A DNA stretch of 21,444 nt from a virus (IMGVR_UViG_3300042866_001626:1-21444), one strand, 5' to 3'; shown: positions 1 through 7,934, counted from the stretch's first letter. Numbers and translations are program-made. Notes: generated by a model not told the origin, from the sequence alone.

Positions 1-463
1 TTATTAAAACTCTAATATTCCTTCCAAGTTTGAATAATAAATCTGTTTTCACTCTATTTTGTTGATAGAGTTTCATTCTATTTCTTATTCTTAGTTTATT
101 TGCTATTGCATATTTTTTGTATTTTTCTCTTACATCTGAATTTTCTCTATACTTTTTAGAATCTTTAATTCTCTTTTTATCTTTAATTTGTTTATACTTT
201 TCAGAAGTAACCCATCTCTCTCCATTTTTTGAAATATTACTATACCTTAAAAAGACCATTCCATCCTCTCTTTTATAGCCAGCCTTTAATTCTCCCTTTG
301 GTTTTTTTGCTAAATGCCAAGCTATCTTTCTTGTGGATTTTTTAATATCAAATCTTTCTTGAGTTATCCACCTTTCTCCATTTGGCCTTTTCTTTTCGTA
401 TGCCCAGAATACCATTCCATCGGCACGTTTATCTCCTCTTTTGAGTTTTACAATATCTATCAT
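1..463 (-). CDS. HNH-family homing-endonuclease-like protein, N-terminal part (cut by window edge)
   Basis: 154 codons are open from an ATG at 463 to the window edge with no stop, so the C-terminus lies outside. Two copies of one module are visible at residues 10-38 and 62-90, each reading G-x-K-R-x-D-G-M-V-F, then Y, then N-G-E-R-W-x-T-x-E. A basic KKYREN-type linker follows, then LLFKLGRNIRVLI, which resembles the segment before the HNH core in phage proteins of the 'LYKLKHNIRSLI' type. The catalytic HNH part is not in the window, so the nuclease call is inferred from this architecture. G+C over bases 1-180 is about 22%, far below the neighbouring head genes, which suggests lateral acquisition. 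It sits downstream of the scaffold gene, behind a terminator, with a 16-bp palindrome just upstream of its start. A non-nuclease DNA-binding protein is the alternative. Confidence 0.6.
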   Translation of the reverse strand, partial: MIDIVKLKRGDKRADGMVFWAYEKKRPNGERWITQERFDIKKSTRKIAWHLAKKPKGELKAGYKREDGMVFLRYSNISKNGERWVTSEKYKQIKDKKRIKDSKKYRENSDVREKYKKYAIANKLRIRNRMKLYQQNRVKTDLLFKLGRNIRVLI

Positions 464-464
464 T

Positions 465-480
465 TTATCGTTAACGATAA
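465..480. promoter_or_regulatory. Dispersed operator site 1: perfect palindrome TTATCGTTAACGATAA
   Basis: A perfect 16-bp palindrome lies one base upstream of the start codon of the AT-rich minus-strand gene. It is one of seven sites of the form TTATCG-N4-CGATAA in this window and the only fully symmetric one. Its position would let a bound protein block expression of the downstream gene. Confidence 0.75.
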
Positions 481-504
481 TATTTAAATAAATTACAATC
501 AAGT

Positions 505-543
505 TCAAAAATGAAAAGGGGAGTTAGTTTTACCTAACCCCCC
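505..543 (-). terminator. Rho-independent terminator after the scaffold gene
   Basis: Read on the minus strand, GGGGGGTTAG and CTAACTCCCC form a 10-bp stem with one G-U pair and a six-base loop, followed by TTTTCATTTTT. It lies 25 bases after the scaffold stop codon and would end the portal-scaffold transcript before the AT-rich gene at the left edge. Confidence 0.8.
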
Positions 544-567
544 TTCCAGCTAACAAGAATAATGGGA

Positions 568-1854
568 TTATGCGGTCACCCTACCTTGCGGAGAAAAGCG
601 AGCTAACTTACTGGCAAGCCCTTCAGCAATACTCATTCTTGGTTTCTGGGAATCCGATGCACTTGGCGAAGATGTGATGCGCGACGAACCTTTCAGTTGC
701 GCGATATACTCATCTTTCTCTTTTACCATTTCATGCAATGCCTTCAGTTGAGCCTGCATCTTTTGGTATGCACGGCCTTGGTGGATCAACCGATTCATGT
801 CTTCCACCGATGCTTGTTCGTTGCTCTGCTGAGTCGCAGCAAGCGCGATAGCCTCGTCACGCGACAAGTCAAACTTGATTCCCTTTTCCTTCATGTAGTC
901 AGCAAGGGTATCTGGGATTGCCGTAGCGTTGTCGATCTCCTGCTGTGTGTTCTTGTAGCTTTCGCGCCACTGATTCAGATACTTATTCCTACCTTCTTGC
1001 TCCCGTTGTTTTGCTGTTTGAAGGATGTTCTGCTTGGTTTCCTCAAAGTTGACGAGGGCTGAATGGTGGTTTTGAGTTGCTTTGATGAAGCTGTTGACTT
1101 GCTCTGCGAATTGATACTGCTTGAATTGCGAAAGCGAGTTCGTGATTTCCTCGAACGCTTGGTCGCGGTCGGCTTCCGCCGCTCGACGATCCTCTTCGGA
1201 TGCCGCATTGAAGATGGAGGCGTTTGCATTGACAGCACGGGAGAATGTTGAAAGAAGCGTTGGATCATTCGATAGCAACTGTCTCGCAGTATCGTAGGTA
1301 TTCTTGATAGGATCGAGGTAATTCTTTTTGAAGTCAGGATTACTCGTAATGTCGTGAAAATCGAGTTTGCTTCGGAGTTCCTTGATCTGCTCTGATAGTT
1401 GTTGCTCAACCTCCAACTTCTCTTGATTGGCTTTGTTGAGTTGATCTTGGTAGTGGTTGGTTTCTGCCGTCGATTTTGACTCGGATACCAGTCGTTCAAG
1501 TTCTTGGATTTTTGTTTCAAACTTGGGGATTTCATCTTTCTTGTATTTCTCAAGTTCTTCTTTGAGCTTGCGGTTCTCTTCGATTTGCCGCTCAACGAAT
1601 CCTTTTTTCTTCCCCGTCCGGTCAGACGTGATTTCAGCTTCGGTAACTCCTGTTGGTTCTTCTTGTGGTTCTTCTTCATTGTATTTAGGTATTCCAAGGT
1701 TAGGGTCGCCAACATTCGTTGCGCTTGGCTTGCCTTCGTCGGCTTGTTGTTTGCTGAACTTCTTGAGGAAGTCAGATGTGTTACCTTTAATCGGGACTTG
1801 AGGTTTAGATTTCAGTTCCGCGATTACGTCTGCTGTGTCGTTTGTGTCTGCCAT
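568..1854 (-). CDS. Scaffolding-like coiled-coil protein
   Basis: A 428-aa, charged, Ala/Gln/Glu-rich protein. Residues about 85-165 form a strong predicted coiled coil with repeated E/K/L heptads (VERQIEENRKLKEELEKYKK); a second helical stretch covers about 355-395. The N-terminus is polar and disordered, and the C-terminus is Ser-rich and basic (LARFSPQGRVTA). Phage scaffolds are typically helical, low in aromatics and encoded between portal and major capsid, and this gene lies three bases after the 81-aa gene that follows the portal. A basic C-terminal tail is usual for the coat-binding end of scaffolds. The start is the ATG at 1854, preceded by TCTAATTT with no clear Shine-Dalgarno. The function is inferred from composition and order, and no catalytic motif is visible. 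A minor virion protein is the alternative. Confidence 0.65.
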   Translation of the reverse strand: MADTNDTADVIAELKSKPQVPIKGNTSDFLKKFSKQQADEGKPSATNVGDPNLGIPKYNEEEPQEEPTGVTEAEITSDRTGKKKGFVERQIEENRKLKEELEKYKKDEIPKFETKIQELERLVSESKSTAETNHYQDQLNKANQEKLEVEQQLSEQIKELRSKLDFHDITSNPDFKKNYLDPIKNTYDTARQLLSNDPTLLSTFSRAVNANASIFNAASEEDRRAAEADRDQAFEEITNSLSQFKQYQFAEQVNSFIKATQNHHSALVNFEETKQNILQTAKQREQEGRNKYLNQWRESYKNTQQEIDNATAIPDTLADYMKEKGIKFDLSRDEAIALAATQQSNEQASVEDMNRLIHQGRAYQKMQAQLKALHEMVKEKDEYIAQLKGSSRITSSPSASDSQKPRMSIAEGLASKLARFSPQGRVTA

Positions 1855-1857
1855 AAA

Positions 1858-2103
1858 TTAGATTTCGTCGAGGTCTGGATCAACCGCGCTATCCGCAGGC
1901 TCTTTATGCTTTGCAGTAGCTTTTGTTTTTTTGAATGCTCCTTGCTCTTCCGTTCCAATAGCATCAATAGTTTTGATTGCATGGATAAGTGTGGTTACTC
2001 CTTCTGGTGGGTTTACATTAAGTAGTAAATACGCCTGTAGTTTGTTCCAGTCTTCGTGTGAGGTTATTGCCGCGCATAGGGATTTTATTTTTTCGGTTGT
2101 CAT
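1858..2103 (-). CDS. Small hypothetical protein between portal and scaffold
   Basis: An 81-aa protein whose ATG overlaps the portal stop codon as ATGA, so the two are probably translationally coupled. The N-terminal half (about 1-50) looks helical and folded (IKSLCAAITSHEDWNKLQAYLLL). The C-terminal third is a polar Lys/Glu/Asp tail ending DPDLDEI. No signal peptide or membrane segment is seen. The family is not recognised. A role in head assembly is inferred only from its place in the portal-scaffold operon. Confidence 0.75.
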   Translation of the reverse strand: MTTEKIKSLCAAITSHEDWNKLQAYLLLNVNPPEGVTTLIHAIKTIDAIGTEEQGAFKKTKATAKHKEPADSAVDPDLDEI

Positions 2104-4607
2104 TGTGGTGTCATTGGTGTGATATTATTCTCCATCTCAACTTCTTCGGTTCCTTCTGGAGTCTCAACCTCTTCGGTTTCAGTCTCCATTTCCTCTGGCT
2201 CCTCTTCTTCCATTTCTGGCTCTTCCATCTCTGGAGACTGCTTGCCTTTCATTGTTGCTTGCTTGGCTTTCTCCTTCTGAATCTCAGCACGAGCCTTAGC
2301 CTTCTGAAGCGCAAGTTGAGTGATACCCTGTTCCTTGCGTTGTTCTGTGCGTTGAGCGTGACTGATAGAAGCCTTTCCAATTGAGATGTCGGCGAGTTTC
2401 TTCTTGGTGTCGATTTCGATGCCAGACTTAGCGGCGAGGTATTGAAGTTTGATGTCTTCCTCGGAGTTTGGTTGACCAGATTTCTGAGCTTCGGCTTCTG
2501 CCATCTGGACGTAAACTTGCTGAAGTTCGTCGGCCATCTTCTGAGCCTCGTTCATTCCCTGCATGAATTGTTTCAAGAAGTCCTGCTTGGATTGGTCTTT
2601 GCTGATATACTCAACGTGCGCCATGATGTGACCACCCTTGAATTTGATTGCACGAACCGCTTTCGAGATTTCAGCAAACTCTGGTTGGCCTTGCTGCACA
2701 GACTGCATATTCATCTGCAACTGCATGACCAAATCTTGGAAGTGACCTTGCGCGTGTTCGATGTGCGGATCAGTTGGTAGCACAGGGAAGTTTGCAGGAT
2801 TGACGAACGCATCAGTCATACCAGCATTTTCAAATCCGATGATACGAGCGGTATCATCAATCTTGCTGACCTTAGTATTCCGGTAGCGAGCTACGTTGTC
2901 TCGTCCAGAGAGTGCCGCGATTGCATCCTTAACTGCGTTCTCTTGCCCCTCGTTGGCTGGAGTGATTGCCGTGATGTTCAGCAACTTCTCTGCCGTAATT
3001 AGCTTGAACGATGGGCTTCCCGCTCCATTGATAAGATTAGAACGGATACTGGTAATATTTTTCCATTGCGCGGCTTCCCTTGGCGTTCCAAGTTCATCCA
3101 AGATTTCATAGAACTTCTTAACATAATCATATCCATCATCGCTGGATTTGGAGTTTACAAATCGTTTGTAGAGTTGCTTGAAGTAAAGCGTTTGACACTC
3201 ATTGAATCGACGGATTTGAGTTCCAGACAATTTGGCTGATTCAGCGGCATCAAGTTCCGCTTCGCCTTTGGTGCGTTGCTTTCCTCCAGCGGTAGGAGCA
3301 TTAATTCGATACTGCCCCATGCCGCGATACATATCTCCCATGAAGAATTGCATGAAGCTCATACTCTCTGCTACTGGAAGTTGGAAGCGGTTCTGAATGA
3401 ACTTAGCACCATCTGGCATCACGCTAATTGGTAGCCATTCCATCTGCTTCAGCATCTTGGTTGCATCTGGGCCTTGTCCCTCAATCATCAGCATGGAGTT
3501 GAGTCGCACCGCATCTACCAGCGAGTTCATTGTGAAGTCATACTGACGGCAGGCGACGAACGCCGATTCCGCTTGGCTCTTGATGTCTTGAAAGAGTCCG
3601 CTTCCCACCGAATCGGTGAGCATATACATGATCTCATCCCATGAGTTGAATAGTCCTACCTTGAGCATCATAAACCCGTGCTGGGTTCTGATGTCATCTT
3701 CACTGATCTTGCCTGCTCCTTTGATGTTGGAGTTGATGTAGTCGGAGATTGGCTGGTAGTCTTGGAGGATAATCGCCTTGCTGATCTTTCCGTCGAACTC
3801 CCTCCAGTATACTTCGTAGAGGTCAATCTTTTGGTTTACAGACAATGACCAGTTGAATCCTGCCTCGCTGATCGTGCGGAAGAAGTCTTCGCGGGTCTTG
3901 CGGTGATTGCTGAATGCGCGGTGGAATCGGATCGCATCAATTGCTGCGTCCACATTCCAGCCCATTGCTTCTGCCGCTGCACGATTCTCAATCTTCTTGT
4001 AGAGTTCGTATGGTGTCAAACGGACACGGCGAACAAACTCCTCAAGGTTGCAGAAGTCGATCCTAATGTCGTCTGGAAAGAGAAGGTCGGAGAGAAAGAC
4101 GTGTTCTGGCATCCATCCCATAGGTGAATCCCACATTCCGATTCCTTTTCCATACAGCAACATTTCCTCAAGGTCTTGCTCTGTGTTGTAGAGGTATCCG
4201 GGCCATTCGCGGATTGCTTGGTCAAATGCGATGGAAATGTTTTCGGAGTTAACGAGCCGTTCTTTTTCGTTTCCATACTTTGTCTTGATCGTGCAGCAAG
4301 CCTGCCGTTCCGTAATGACATCGTAGTAACTGGACTTCTGGTTATCAACGATAAATGCAAGTTGTCCGTAGTTCACATCAGACTGCCAAGGAAGACGTTT
4401 TTCTGCGAGCTTGCTATAACCAGTTGGAGGAAAAGATTTATACGCTTTAAAAATTCGTAAACGCTTGTTCTCTCGACCTATATTAGCAAGACGAAGATGA
4501 TTTGCGATGTTCCAGGCGTGCGAGGCGTTAGAAATTCGTGTTTCGGGTGGCTTGCCGTCTTGATCTAAAACTGCAAGGGAAAAGTTGTCGGAGCCGATTG
4601 AGAGCAT
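2100..4607 (-). CDS. Probable portal (head-tail connector) protein
   Basis: An 835-aa protein, in the size range of large P22-type portals. The N-terminal half is mixed alpha/beta and rich in Trp and Tyr (RLPWQSDVNYGQLAFIVDN near residue 72, then IREWPGYLYNTEQDLEEMLLYGKGIGMWDSP). The middle holds long helices (about 440-500). After residue 640 comes a very long helical region with QEGMNEAQ-type and KAKARAEIQKEKAKQ repeats, and the last 45 residues are almost entirely Glu, Met, Thr and Pro. Long helical C-termini (a 'barrel') are known in P22-like portals. The order portal, small gene, scaffold, all on one strand, fits a head operon, with the major capsid expected beyond the left edge. No motif proves the call; it rests on size, fold type and context. 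The acidic tail may be a disordered DNA-mimicking segment. Confidence 0.72.
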   Translation of the reverse strand: MLSIGSDNFSLAVLDQDGKPPETRISNASHAWNIANHLRLANIGRENKRLRIFKAYKSFPPTGYSKLAEKRLPWQSDVNYGQLAFIVDNQKSSYYDVITERQACCTIKTKYGNEKERLVNSENISIAFDQAIREWPGYLYNTEQDLEEMLLYGKGIGMWDSPMGWMPEHVFLSDLLFPDDIRIDFCNLEEFVRRVRLTPYELYKKIENRAAAEAMGWNVDAAIDAIRFHRAFSNHRKTREDFFRTISEAGFNWSLSVNQKIDLYEVYWREFDGKISKAIILQDYQPISDYINSNIKGAGKISEDDIRTQHGFMMLKVGLFNSWDEIMYMLTDSVGSGLFQDIKSQAESAFVACRQYDFTMNSLVDAVRLNSMLMIEGQGPDATKMLKQMEWLPISVMPDGAKFIQNRFQLPVAESMSFMQFFMGDMYRGMGQYRINAPTAGGKQRTKGEAELDAAESAKLSGTQIRRFNECQTLYFKQLYKRFVNSKSSDDGYDYVKKFYEILDELGTPREAAQWKNITSIRSNLINGAGSPSFKLITAEKLLNITAITPANEGQENAVKDAIAALSGRDNVARYRNTKVSKIDDTARIIGFENAGMTDAFVNPANFPVLPTDPHIEHAQGHFQDLVMQLQMNMQSVQQGQPEFAEISKAVRAIKFKGGHIMAHVEYISKDQSKQDFLKQFMQGMNEAQKMADELQQVYVQMAEAEAQKSGQPNSEEDIKLQYLAAKSGIEIDTKKKLADISIGKASISHAQRTEQRKEQGITQLALQKAKARAEIQKEKAKQATMKGKQSPEMEEPEMEEEEPEEMETETEEVETPEGTEEVEMENNITPMTPQ

Positions 4608-4626
4608 AGAATTTTACTTTTATCTT

Positions 4627-5004
4627 TTACGCTAATGAATTCAAGGCATTTCTTCGTTTGTTACACGAACTACATCCGCGAGCTTTATGCTCAAGTTTAG
4701 TTCCTAAAACTTTGTCAGTAGTCTTGGCTACTGTGTGAATAACCTGTGCAATCTTATCTCCAAGTCCATCGCTATACCAACAACGTTCACTTGGTTGACG
4801 CTGGCAGATTTGATCTTCGACCATCTGCTCAATGTTAGCAGGAAGTTCAACCCCGTTGGAGCGATAGTCTTTCTGGATGTTCTGCATCAACCCGCTCCAT
4901 GTGCTTCCGTAAACAATCGCTGGAAACGTGAGTTTATCGCGCTTGATCTCATAACGCCAATACCAACCGCCGACTGGTGCGAGGTTTTTGTTTTTCAGTT
5001 TCAT
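4627..5004 (-). CDS. Small phage protein with C-terminal Cys pair, upstream of portal
   Basis: A 125-aa protein. The N-terminus reads APVGGWYWRYEI, followed by a short beta/helix region with a conserved-looking VEDQICQRQP segment (about 62-71). The C-terminus has GCSSCNKRRNALN, a CxxC followed by Arg and Asn that could bind a metal. This GGW...ICxxxP...CxxC...RxxxLN plan is familiar from small phage proteins beside terminase or portal genes, but no function is established to my knowledge. GAAAGG seven bases before the ATG is a usable Shine-Dalgarno. It is the first gene of the minus-strand head operon and is divergent from the large terminase across 36 bases. Confidence 0.75.
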   Translation of the reverse strand: MKLKNKNLAPVGGWYWRYEIKRDKLTFPAIVYGSTWSGLMQNIQKDYRSNGVELPANIEQMVEDQICQRQPSERCWYSDGLGDKIAQVIHTVAKTTDKVLGTKLEHKARGCSSCNKRRNALNSLA

Positions 5005-5040
5005 CTTGCCTTTCGTCGGAAAATATATTTTCTTATTGAT

Positions 5041-6894
5041 ATGTCAAGAGTTTTTTCTTCAAACAAAGGTATTCGTCGTTACGGAATTCAATTCCCAGAA
5101 AACATGGATGATCTTGGTATTGAGTTATACTGCTACGCTATAAGCCGAGGCGAGTATGGAAAAGACTATTGCACCAAACAAAATATAAATCTGTCAGATT
5201 TTAAATTACTCTCACCACACGAACACTTCATTAATGCCGTCAAACTCCAATGGCCGACTGAAGTTTCTATCGTTAATCGTGGTTACACCAATACCCAGTT
5301 GTTAAGGACGCTTGAAGAACTTTGTAATAATCAAGACATTTGTTTGGCCGGAGCTGCCTCGATGGGTAAATCCTTTCCAGTTGGATTATGGGTCTATCTT
5401 GATTGGTGCGCTGCACCGCATTGCACTTCATCTTGGGTGGCTACTACTACATTGGGCGCGTCCGAGGATCGTATTTGGGGTATCATCTCCAAGTTATGGA
5501 AGTCTGCTCGCGTTCAGTTTGGCAAGCTCATCGACTATCGCCACATGATTGTTTGGGGTGGCGCGTCTAACGATGAGGATAAAGATTATCGTAATGCGAT
5601 AAAAGCTCTCGCGTTCCAATCTGGTAATGAGGGTCAGAAGGCTATTGATACCACCCGTGGTCGTAAGAATGATCGTATTAGATTGGCACTTGATGAGTTG
5701 CCAGAAATGGAGTTGGGCGCGATTACTGCCAAGGTCAACTTATCCGCTAACAACGATGTGACATTTATCGGTATCGGAAACCCATCTGCTGGTGACAATC
5801 CTCACACTCGTTGGGCAATGCCTAAAGGTGCTTCTAACTTTGATGCAGTGAATCCAGATATGGATAAGTGGGAGACTGAGACTGGCGTTTGCTTGTTCTA
5901 CAATGGTATGCGTAGCCCTAACTTCGCTGCGCCTGCCAATGAACCTTCTCCATTCCCTTTCTTGATGGATCGCAAGAAACAAGAGATCATGCTCAAGCAG
6001 TGTTACGGAGATGAGAATGCTATCGACTATGTTCGTAACGCGATTGGTTGGTGGCCGAAGTCGGGATTTGCTCAGACTATTCTTACTGCCGACTTGATCC
6101 GTAATGCTGATACGAACGAAGAGCCACTTTGGGATTCAGAAGGATTTACCAAGGTTGCTGGATTCGATACTGCGTTTACAGTTGGCGGTGACCGATGCGT
6201 TCTGACTATCGCTAAGTTAGGATATGTGCGCGGGACTCGTAATCGTGTGATGTGGTTGGAAGATCAGAAGATTATCCAGTTATCCGCTAACGCCGCTGCC
6301 GAGTTTGAAATTCAGTTGGCTACTGAAGTTGTTGGGTTCTGTAGAACTGCTGGAGTTCAACCATCCAAGTTTGGTATGGACGTGTCCGGTGATGGTGGTC
6401 GAGTTGGACAAGCTATCATTCGTGAGTGGCTACGCTTTGACGCTGGCGGCGCGGCAATCGCTCTTATCTCATCTATGGGTAAACCTACCGATCGAATCGC
6501 AGCAGAGGTAGATAAACGCCCGTGTAAGGATGTTTATGATAGGCTTGTATCTGAGTATTGGTATTCGGCCTATCATGGATTCAAGAGTCGAGTTCTATTC
6601 GGCGTTGCACCATCATCTGATTTGTCGAGGGAACTTTGCCTGCGCCGATACACCATTAAGTCCAAGAAGATTTCCGTAGAAACCAAAGATGACTTCAAGG
6701 GTAGGACTGGGTTCTCACCCGACTTGGCAGATAGTTATCTTTACTGCCTCGAAATGGCGCGGCGTAATGGACTCGTTTTTATCGGAAACGATAAACCAGT
6801 TCCAACTAACCGATTTTGGGCGCGAGATGAAAAGCCAGTTGAATCATTCTCTGATGACGACGCTTACTCATCAGATGATAATGGAGATTGGTAA
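5041..6894 (+). CDS. terL: Terminase large subunit (packaging ATPase and nuclease)
   Basis: A 617-aa DNA-packaging motor. The Walker A-like loop is GAASMGKS at residues 104-111, and Walker B is LALDE at 215-219 with the catalytic Glu 219. The C-terminal RNase H-like nuclease shows its acidic residues in VAGFDTAF (D376), FGMDVSGDGG (D447) and GFSPDLADSY (D561, D564). The length is normal for the family. The frame is open upstream, but the ATG at 5041 is chosen because the upstream part is antisense to the Cys-pair gene and reads as low-quality protein; codons after 5041 look native. No clear Shine-Dalgarno is present. Unusually, it is transcribed away from the portal, and the probable small subunit is 13 kb off on the opposite strand. 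A dispersed operator-like palindrome lies inside its 3' end at 6779-6794. Confidence 0.93.
   Translation: MSRVFSSNKGIRRYGIQFPENMDDLGIELYCYAISRGEYGKDYCTKQNINLSDFKLLSPHEHFINAVKLQWPTEVSIVNRGYTNTQLLRTLEELCNNQDICLAGAASMGKSFPVGLWVYLDWCAAPHCTSSWVATTTLGASEDRIWGIISKLWKSARVQFGKLIDYRHMIVWGGASNDEDKDYRNAIKALAFQSGNEGQKAIDTTRGRKNDRIRLALDELPEMELGAITAKVNLSANNDVTFIGIGNPSAGDNPHTRWAMPKGASNFDAVNPDMDKWETETGVCLFYNGMRSPNFAAPANEPSPFPFLMDRKKQEIMLKQCYGDENAIDYVRNAIGWWPKSGFAQTILTADLIRNADTNEEPLWDSEGFTKVAGFDTAFTVGGDRCVLTIAKLGYVRGTRNRVMWLEDQKIIQLSANAAAEFEIQLATEVVGFCRTAGVQPSKFGMDVSGDGGRVGQAIIREWLRFDAGGAAIALISSMGKPTDRIAAEVDKRPCKDVYDRLVSEYWYSAYHGFKSRVLFGVAPSSDLSRELCLRRYTIKSKKISVETKDDFKGRTGFSPDLADSYLYCLEMARRNGLVFIGNDKPVPTNRFWARDEKPVESFSDDDAYSSDDNGDW
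6779..6794. promoter_or_regulatory. Dispersed operator site 2 inside terL: TTATCGGAAACGATAA
   Basis: An exact match to TTATCG-N4-CGATAA lying within terminase codons for F-I-G-N-D-K. The identical 16-mer recurs at 9970-9985 in the helicase gene in a different reading frame, so protein conservation cannot explain it. Confidence 0.7.
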
Positions 6895-6902
6895 ATATAC
6901 TA

Positions 6903-6936
6903 AGTTTATACTAATTTAGCTAAAATCAGTATAACT
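6903..6936. terminator. AT-rich inverted repeat between convergent genes
   Basis: AGTTTATACT and AGTATAACT pair with one bulge and enclose the palindrome TTTAGCTAAA. It lies between the terL stop and the stop of the opposing 74-aa gene, where a bidirectional terminator is expected. It has few G-C pairs and no long T-run, so termination is only plausible. Confidence 0.4.
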
Positions 6937-7160
6937 CAATCCAATATTCCTTCAAGTTCCAAAGTATTTGCTACTTCTTCTGGAACTACAATACGGATCA
7001 TTTTCTCTCCGTCAAGATAACCAAGTTGCTCGTTAAGTCGGATGTCTTTCTTCTTCACCCAGCATTGATTGAACTTCTGACGAAATAGAATCTTCTCCGG
7101 TGTATTGGTTACCTCAGTTCCCTCGCAGATGATGCGGGATTCAAACGTGTTTGTATTCAT
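6936..7160 (-). CDS. Small hypothetical protein downstream of HNH nuclease
   Basis: A 74-aa protein with mixed charge and no membrane segment. It reads as a small beta-rich domain (RIICEGTEVTNTPEKILFRQKF, then IRIVVPEEVANTLELEGI). Its start lies 20 bases inside the end of the HNH gene, and the TCTAATTTATG context is the same as that of the scaffold start. It ends the minus-strand operon begun by the HTH regulator. The family is not recognised. Confidence 0.65.
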   Translation of the reverse strand: MNTNTFESRIICEGTEVTNTPEKILFRQKFNQCWVKKKDIRLNEQLGYLDGEKMIRIVVPEEVANTLELEGILD

Positions 7161-7464
7161 AAATTAGATAATTGTTCTCTCTGGCCCAAGCTCGATTTGT
7201 TTCTATTTTAATGTGACAAGGGCGGCATACCGCCATGAAAGTGGATGATACTGATAGGTTCTTTCCTCTTTTGCTTTTGTGATGTATGTCCGTGGCTTGC
7301 CCGCCGCATACCTCACACTTGCCTTGGACTTTTTCGAGGTATTGTTTTCTGACTTCACTATATTCTTTGTTCTTGATCCTACGAGAATCTGATACTGCCT
7401 TTAACTTGCCACCTCGTTTTTTGAACCCCGTTTTGGCTTTAAGTGGCGTTTTTCTTCGTAGCAT
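7141..7464 (-). CDS. HNH endonuclease (small, zinc-finger type)
   Basis: A 107-aa protein with a basic N-terminus (RRKTPLKAKTGFKKRGG) of the kind seen in NinG-like and other small phage HNH proteins. The nuclease core shows CEVC (50-53), I-H-H at 60-62, R-G at 66-67 and C-R-P-C-H (80-84), that is, two CxxC zinc ligands around the His-His pair. These proteins nick or cut DNA; in many phages they sit near terminase and aid packaging, while others act in recombination. It overlaps the 78-aa gene upstream by 64 bases and the 74-aa gene downstream by 20. The ATG at 7464 is preferred because the N-terminal motif begins there. Confidence 0.85.
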   Translation of the reverse strand: MLRRKTPLKAKTGFKKRGGKLKAVSDSRRIKNKEYSEVRKQYLEKVQGKCEVCGGQATDIHHKSKRGKNLSVSSTFMAVCRPCHIKIETNRAWARENNYLIYEYKHV

Positions 7465-7637
7465 CGAAAGTATTCAGTTAGCTCTTTTAAGCCTTTAGCA
7501 GCGTCAATCGGATTGTCGTATTCTAATTTGACGGGGAAAGGTTTTCCTCGTTCGTGCATGGGGGTTGGTCTTCCTGCTGCGTATGGACTGACTTTGAGAA
7601 CGTATAAGCCCTCTTCGGCTTCGATGAAGACGTGCAT
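7401..7637 (-). CDS. Small hypothetical protein overlapping the HTH gene
   Basis: A 78-aa protein with a beta-strand start (MHVFIEAEEGLYVLKVSPYA) and a helical end (DNPIDAAKGLKELTEYFRC). It reads like a real small domain, but its first 115 bases overlap the 3' end of the HTH regulator gene in another frame and its last 64 overlap the HNH gene. Long same-strand overlaps occur in compact phages. The alternative is that one of the two reading frames in 7523-7637 is not used. The HTH domain proper ends before this overlap, so both can be functional. Confidence 0.55.
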   Translation of the reverse strand: MHVFIEAEEGLYVLKVSPYAAGRPTPMHERGKPFPVKLEYDNPIDAAKGLKELTEYFRCYEEKRHLKPKRGSKNEVAS

Positions 7638-7879
7638 AATTCGATGACCTTATCTACTTGTTCTTTTTTTAAAATGCTTTTGGAGTTTACTTCGATCTGG
7701 TTGATGAGTGATCCAGTAACGCCGATCTTGTCACCAAGTTCACGGACAGTCAATTTCAATGCTCGCCGTGTCTCGCGGAGTTGGTTAGCGAAAGTCTTGC
7801 GTCCAAGAGAACGAACTGTGCGTGATTGCTCGTAGGCACTCATGCAAGTTTCATAAGCAGTTTCTAATGGATGTTTCAT
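7523..7879 (-). CDS. HTH (XRE/Cro-CI type) transcriptional regulator
   Basis: A 118-aa protein with an N-terminal helical segment (about 1-30) and an XRE-type helix-turn-helix at 34-88: LRETRRALKLTVRELGDKIGVTGSLINQIEVNSKSILKKE is written here only as its key parts, LTVRELGDKIGV (helix 2) and GSLINQIEV (recognition helix). The tail is polar and may be poorly structured. The start at 7879 is preferred over an upstream ATG at 7912, because the latter lies inside the predicted minus-strand promoter. It faces the 125-aa plus-strand gene across a palindrome that carries both -35 boxes, the classic layout of an autoregulated phage switch. Its DNA target is most likely that palindrome; whether it also binds the dispersed TTATCG sites is unknown. 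Confidence 0.8.
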   Translation of the reverse strand: MKHPLETAYETCMSAYEQSRTVRSLGRKTFANQLRETRRALKLTVRELGDKIGVTGSLINQIEVNSKSILKKEQVDKVIELCTSSSKPKRAYTFSKSVHTQQEDQPPCTNEENLSPSN

Positions 7880-7888
7880 TTCAGAGAA

Positions 7889-7917
7889 AAAATAAACCAG
7901 AACTATTGACAAGTCAA
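7889..7917 (-). promoter_or_regulatory. Promoter of the HTH regulator (near-leaderless)
   Basis: On the minus strand, TTGACT (7917-7912), 17 bases, then TATTTT (7894-7889). Initiation about seven bases on would fall two or three bases before the ATG at 7879, giving an almost leaderless transcript. Confidence 0.6.
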
Positions 7918-7919
7918 TA
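7904..7919. promoter_or_regulatory. Operator palindrome in the divergent switch: TATTGACAAGTCAATA
   Basis: Arms TATTGAC and GTCAATA are separated by AA. The left arm holds the -35 of the rightward promoter and the right arm holds the -35 of the leftward promoter, so one bound dimer could control both. It probably binds the adjacent HTH regulator; this is inference from position. Confidence 0.65.
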
Positions 7920-7934
7920 CTTTTTTGTTACTAT
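7906..7934 (+). promoter_or_regulatory. Rightward sigma70-type promoter, near-leaderless
   Basis: TTGACA (7906-7911), a 17-base spacer and TACTAT (7929-7934). The expected start near 7941 is only a few bases before the ATG at 7943. Confidence 0.75.

Noticed and set aside
975-1715. 246-codon minus-strand frame within the scaffold gene
   Set aside because: Very Lys/Ser/Arg/Thr-rich, fully inside the scaffold gene in another frame; it is a shadow of that coiled-coil coding sequence.
4342-4354. TTATCAACGATAA in the portal gene
   Set aside because: It lacks three bases of the centre and one half-site is broken; only one good half-site remains.
4735-5040. N-terminal extension of the terL frame
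   Set aside because: It is antisense to the Cys-pair gene, lacks native-looking protein, and terL motifs all follow 5041.
5586-5602. TTATCGTAATGCGATAA in terL, a look-alike of the dispersed operator
   Set aside because: The spacer is five bases instead of four, which would rotate the half-sites; all other copies have four. It is probably coding coincidence.
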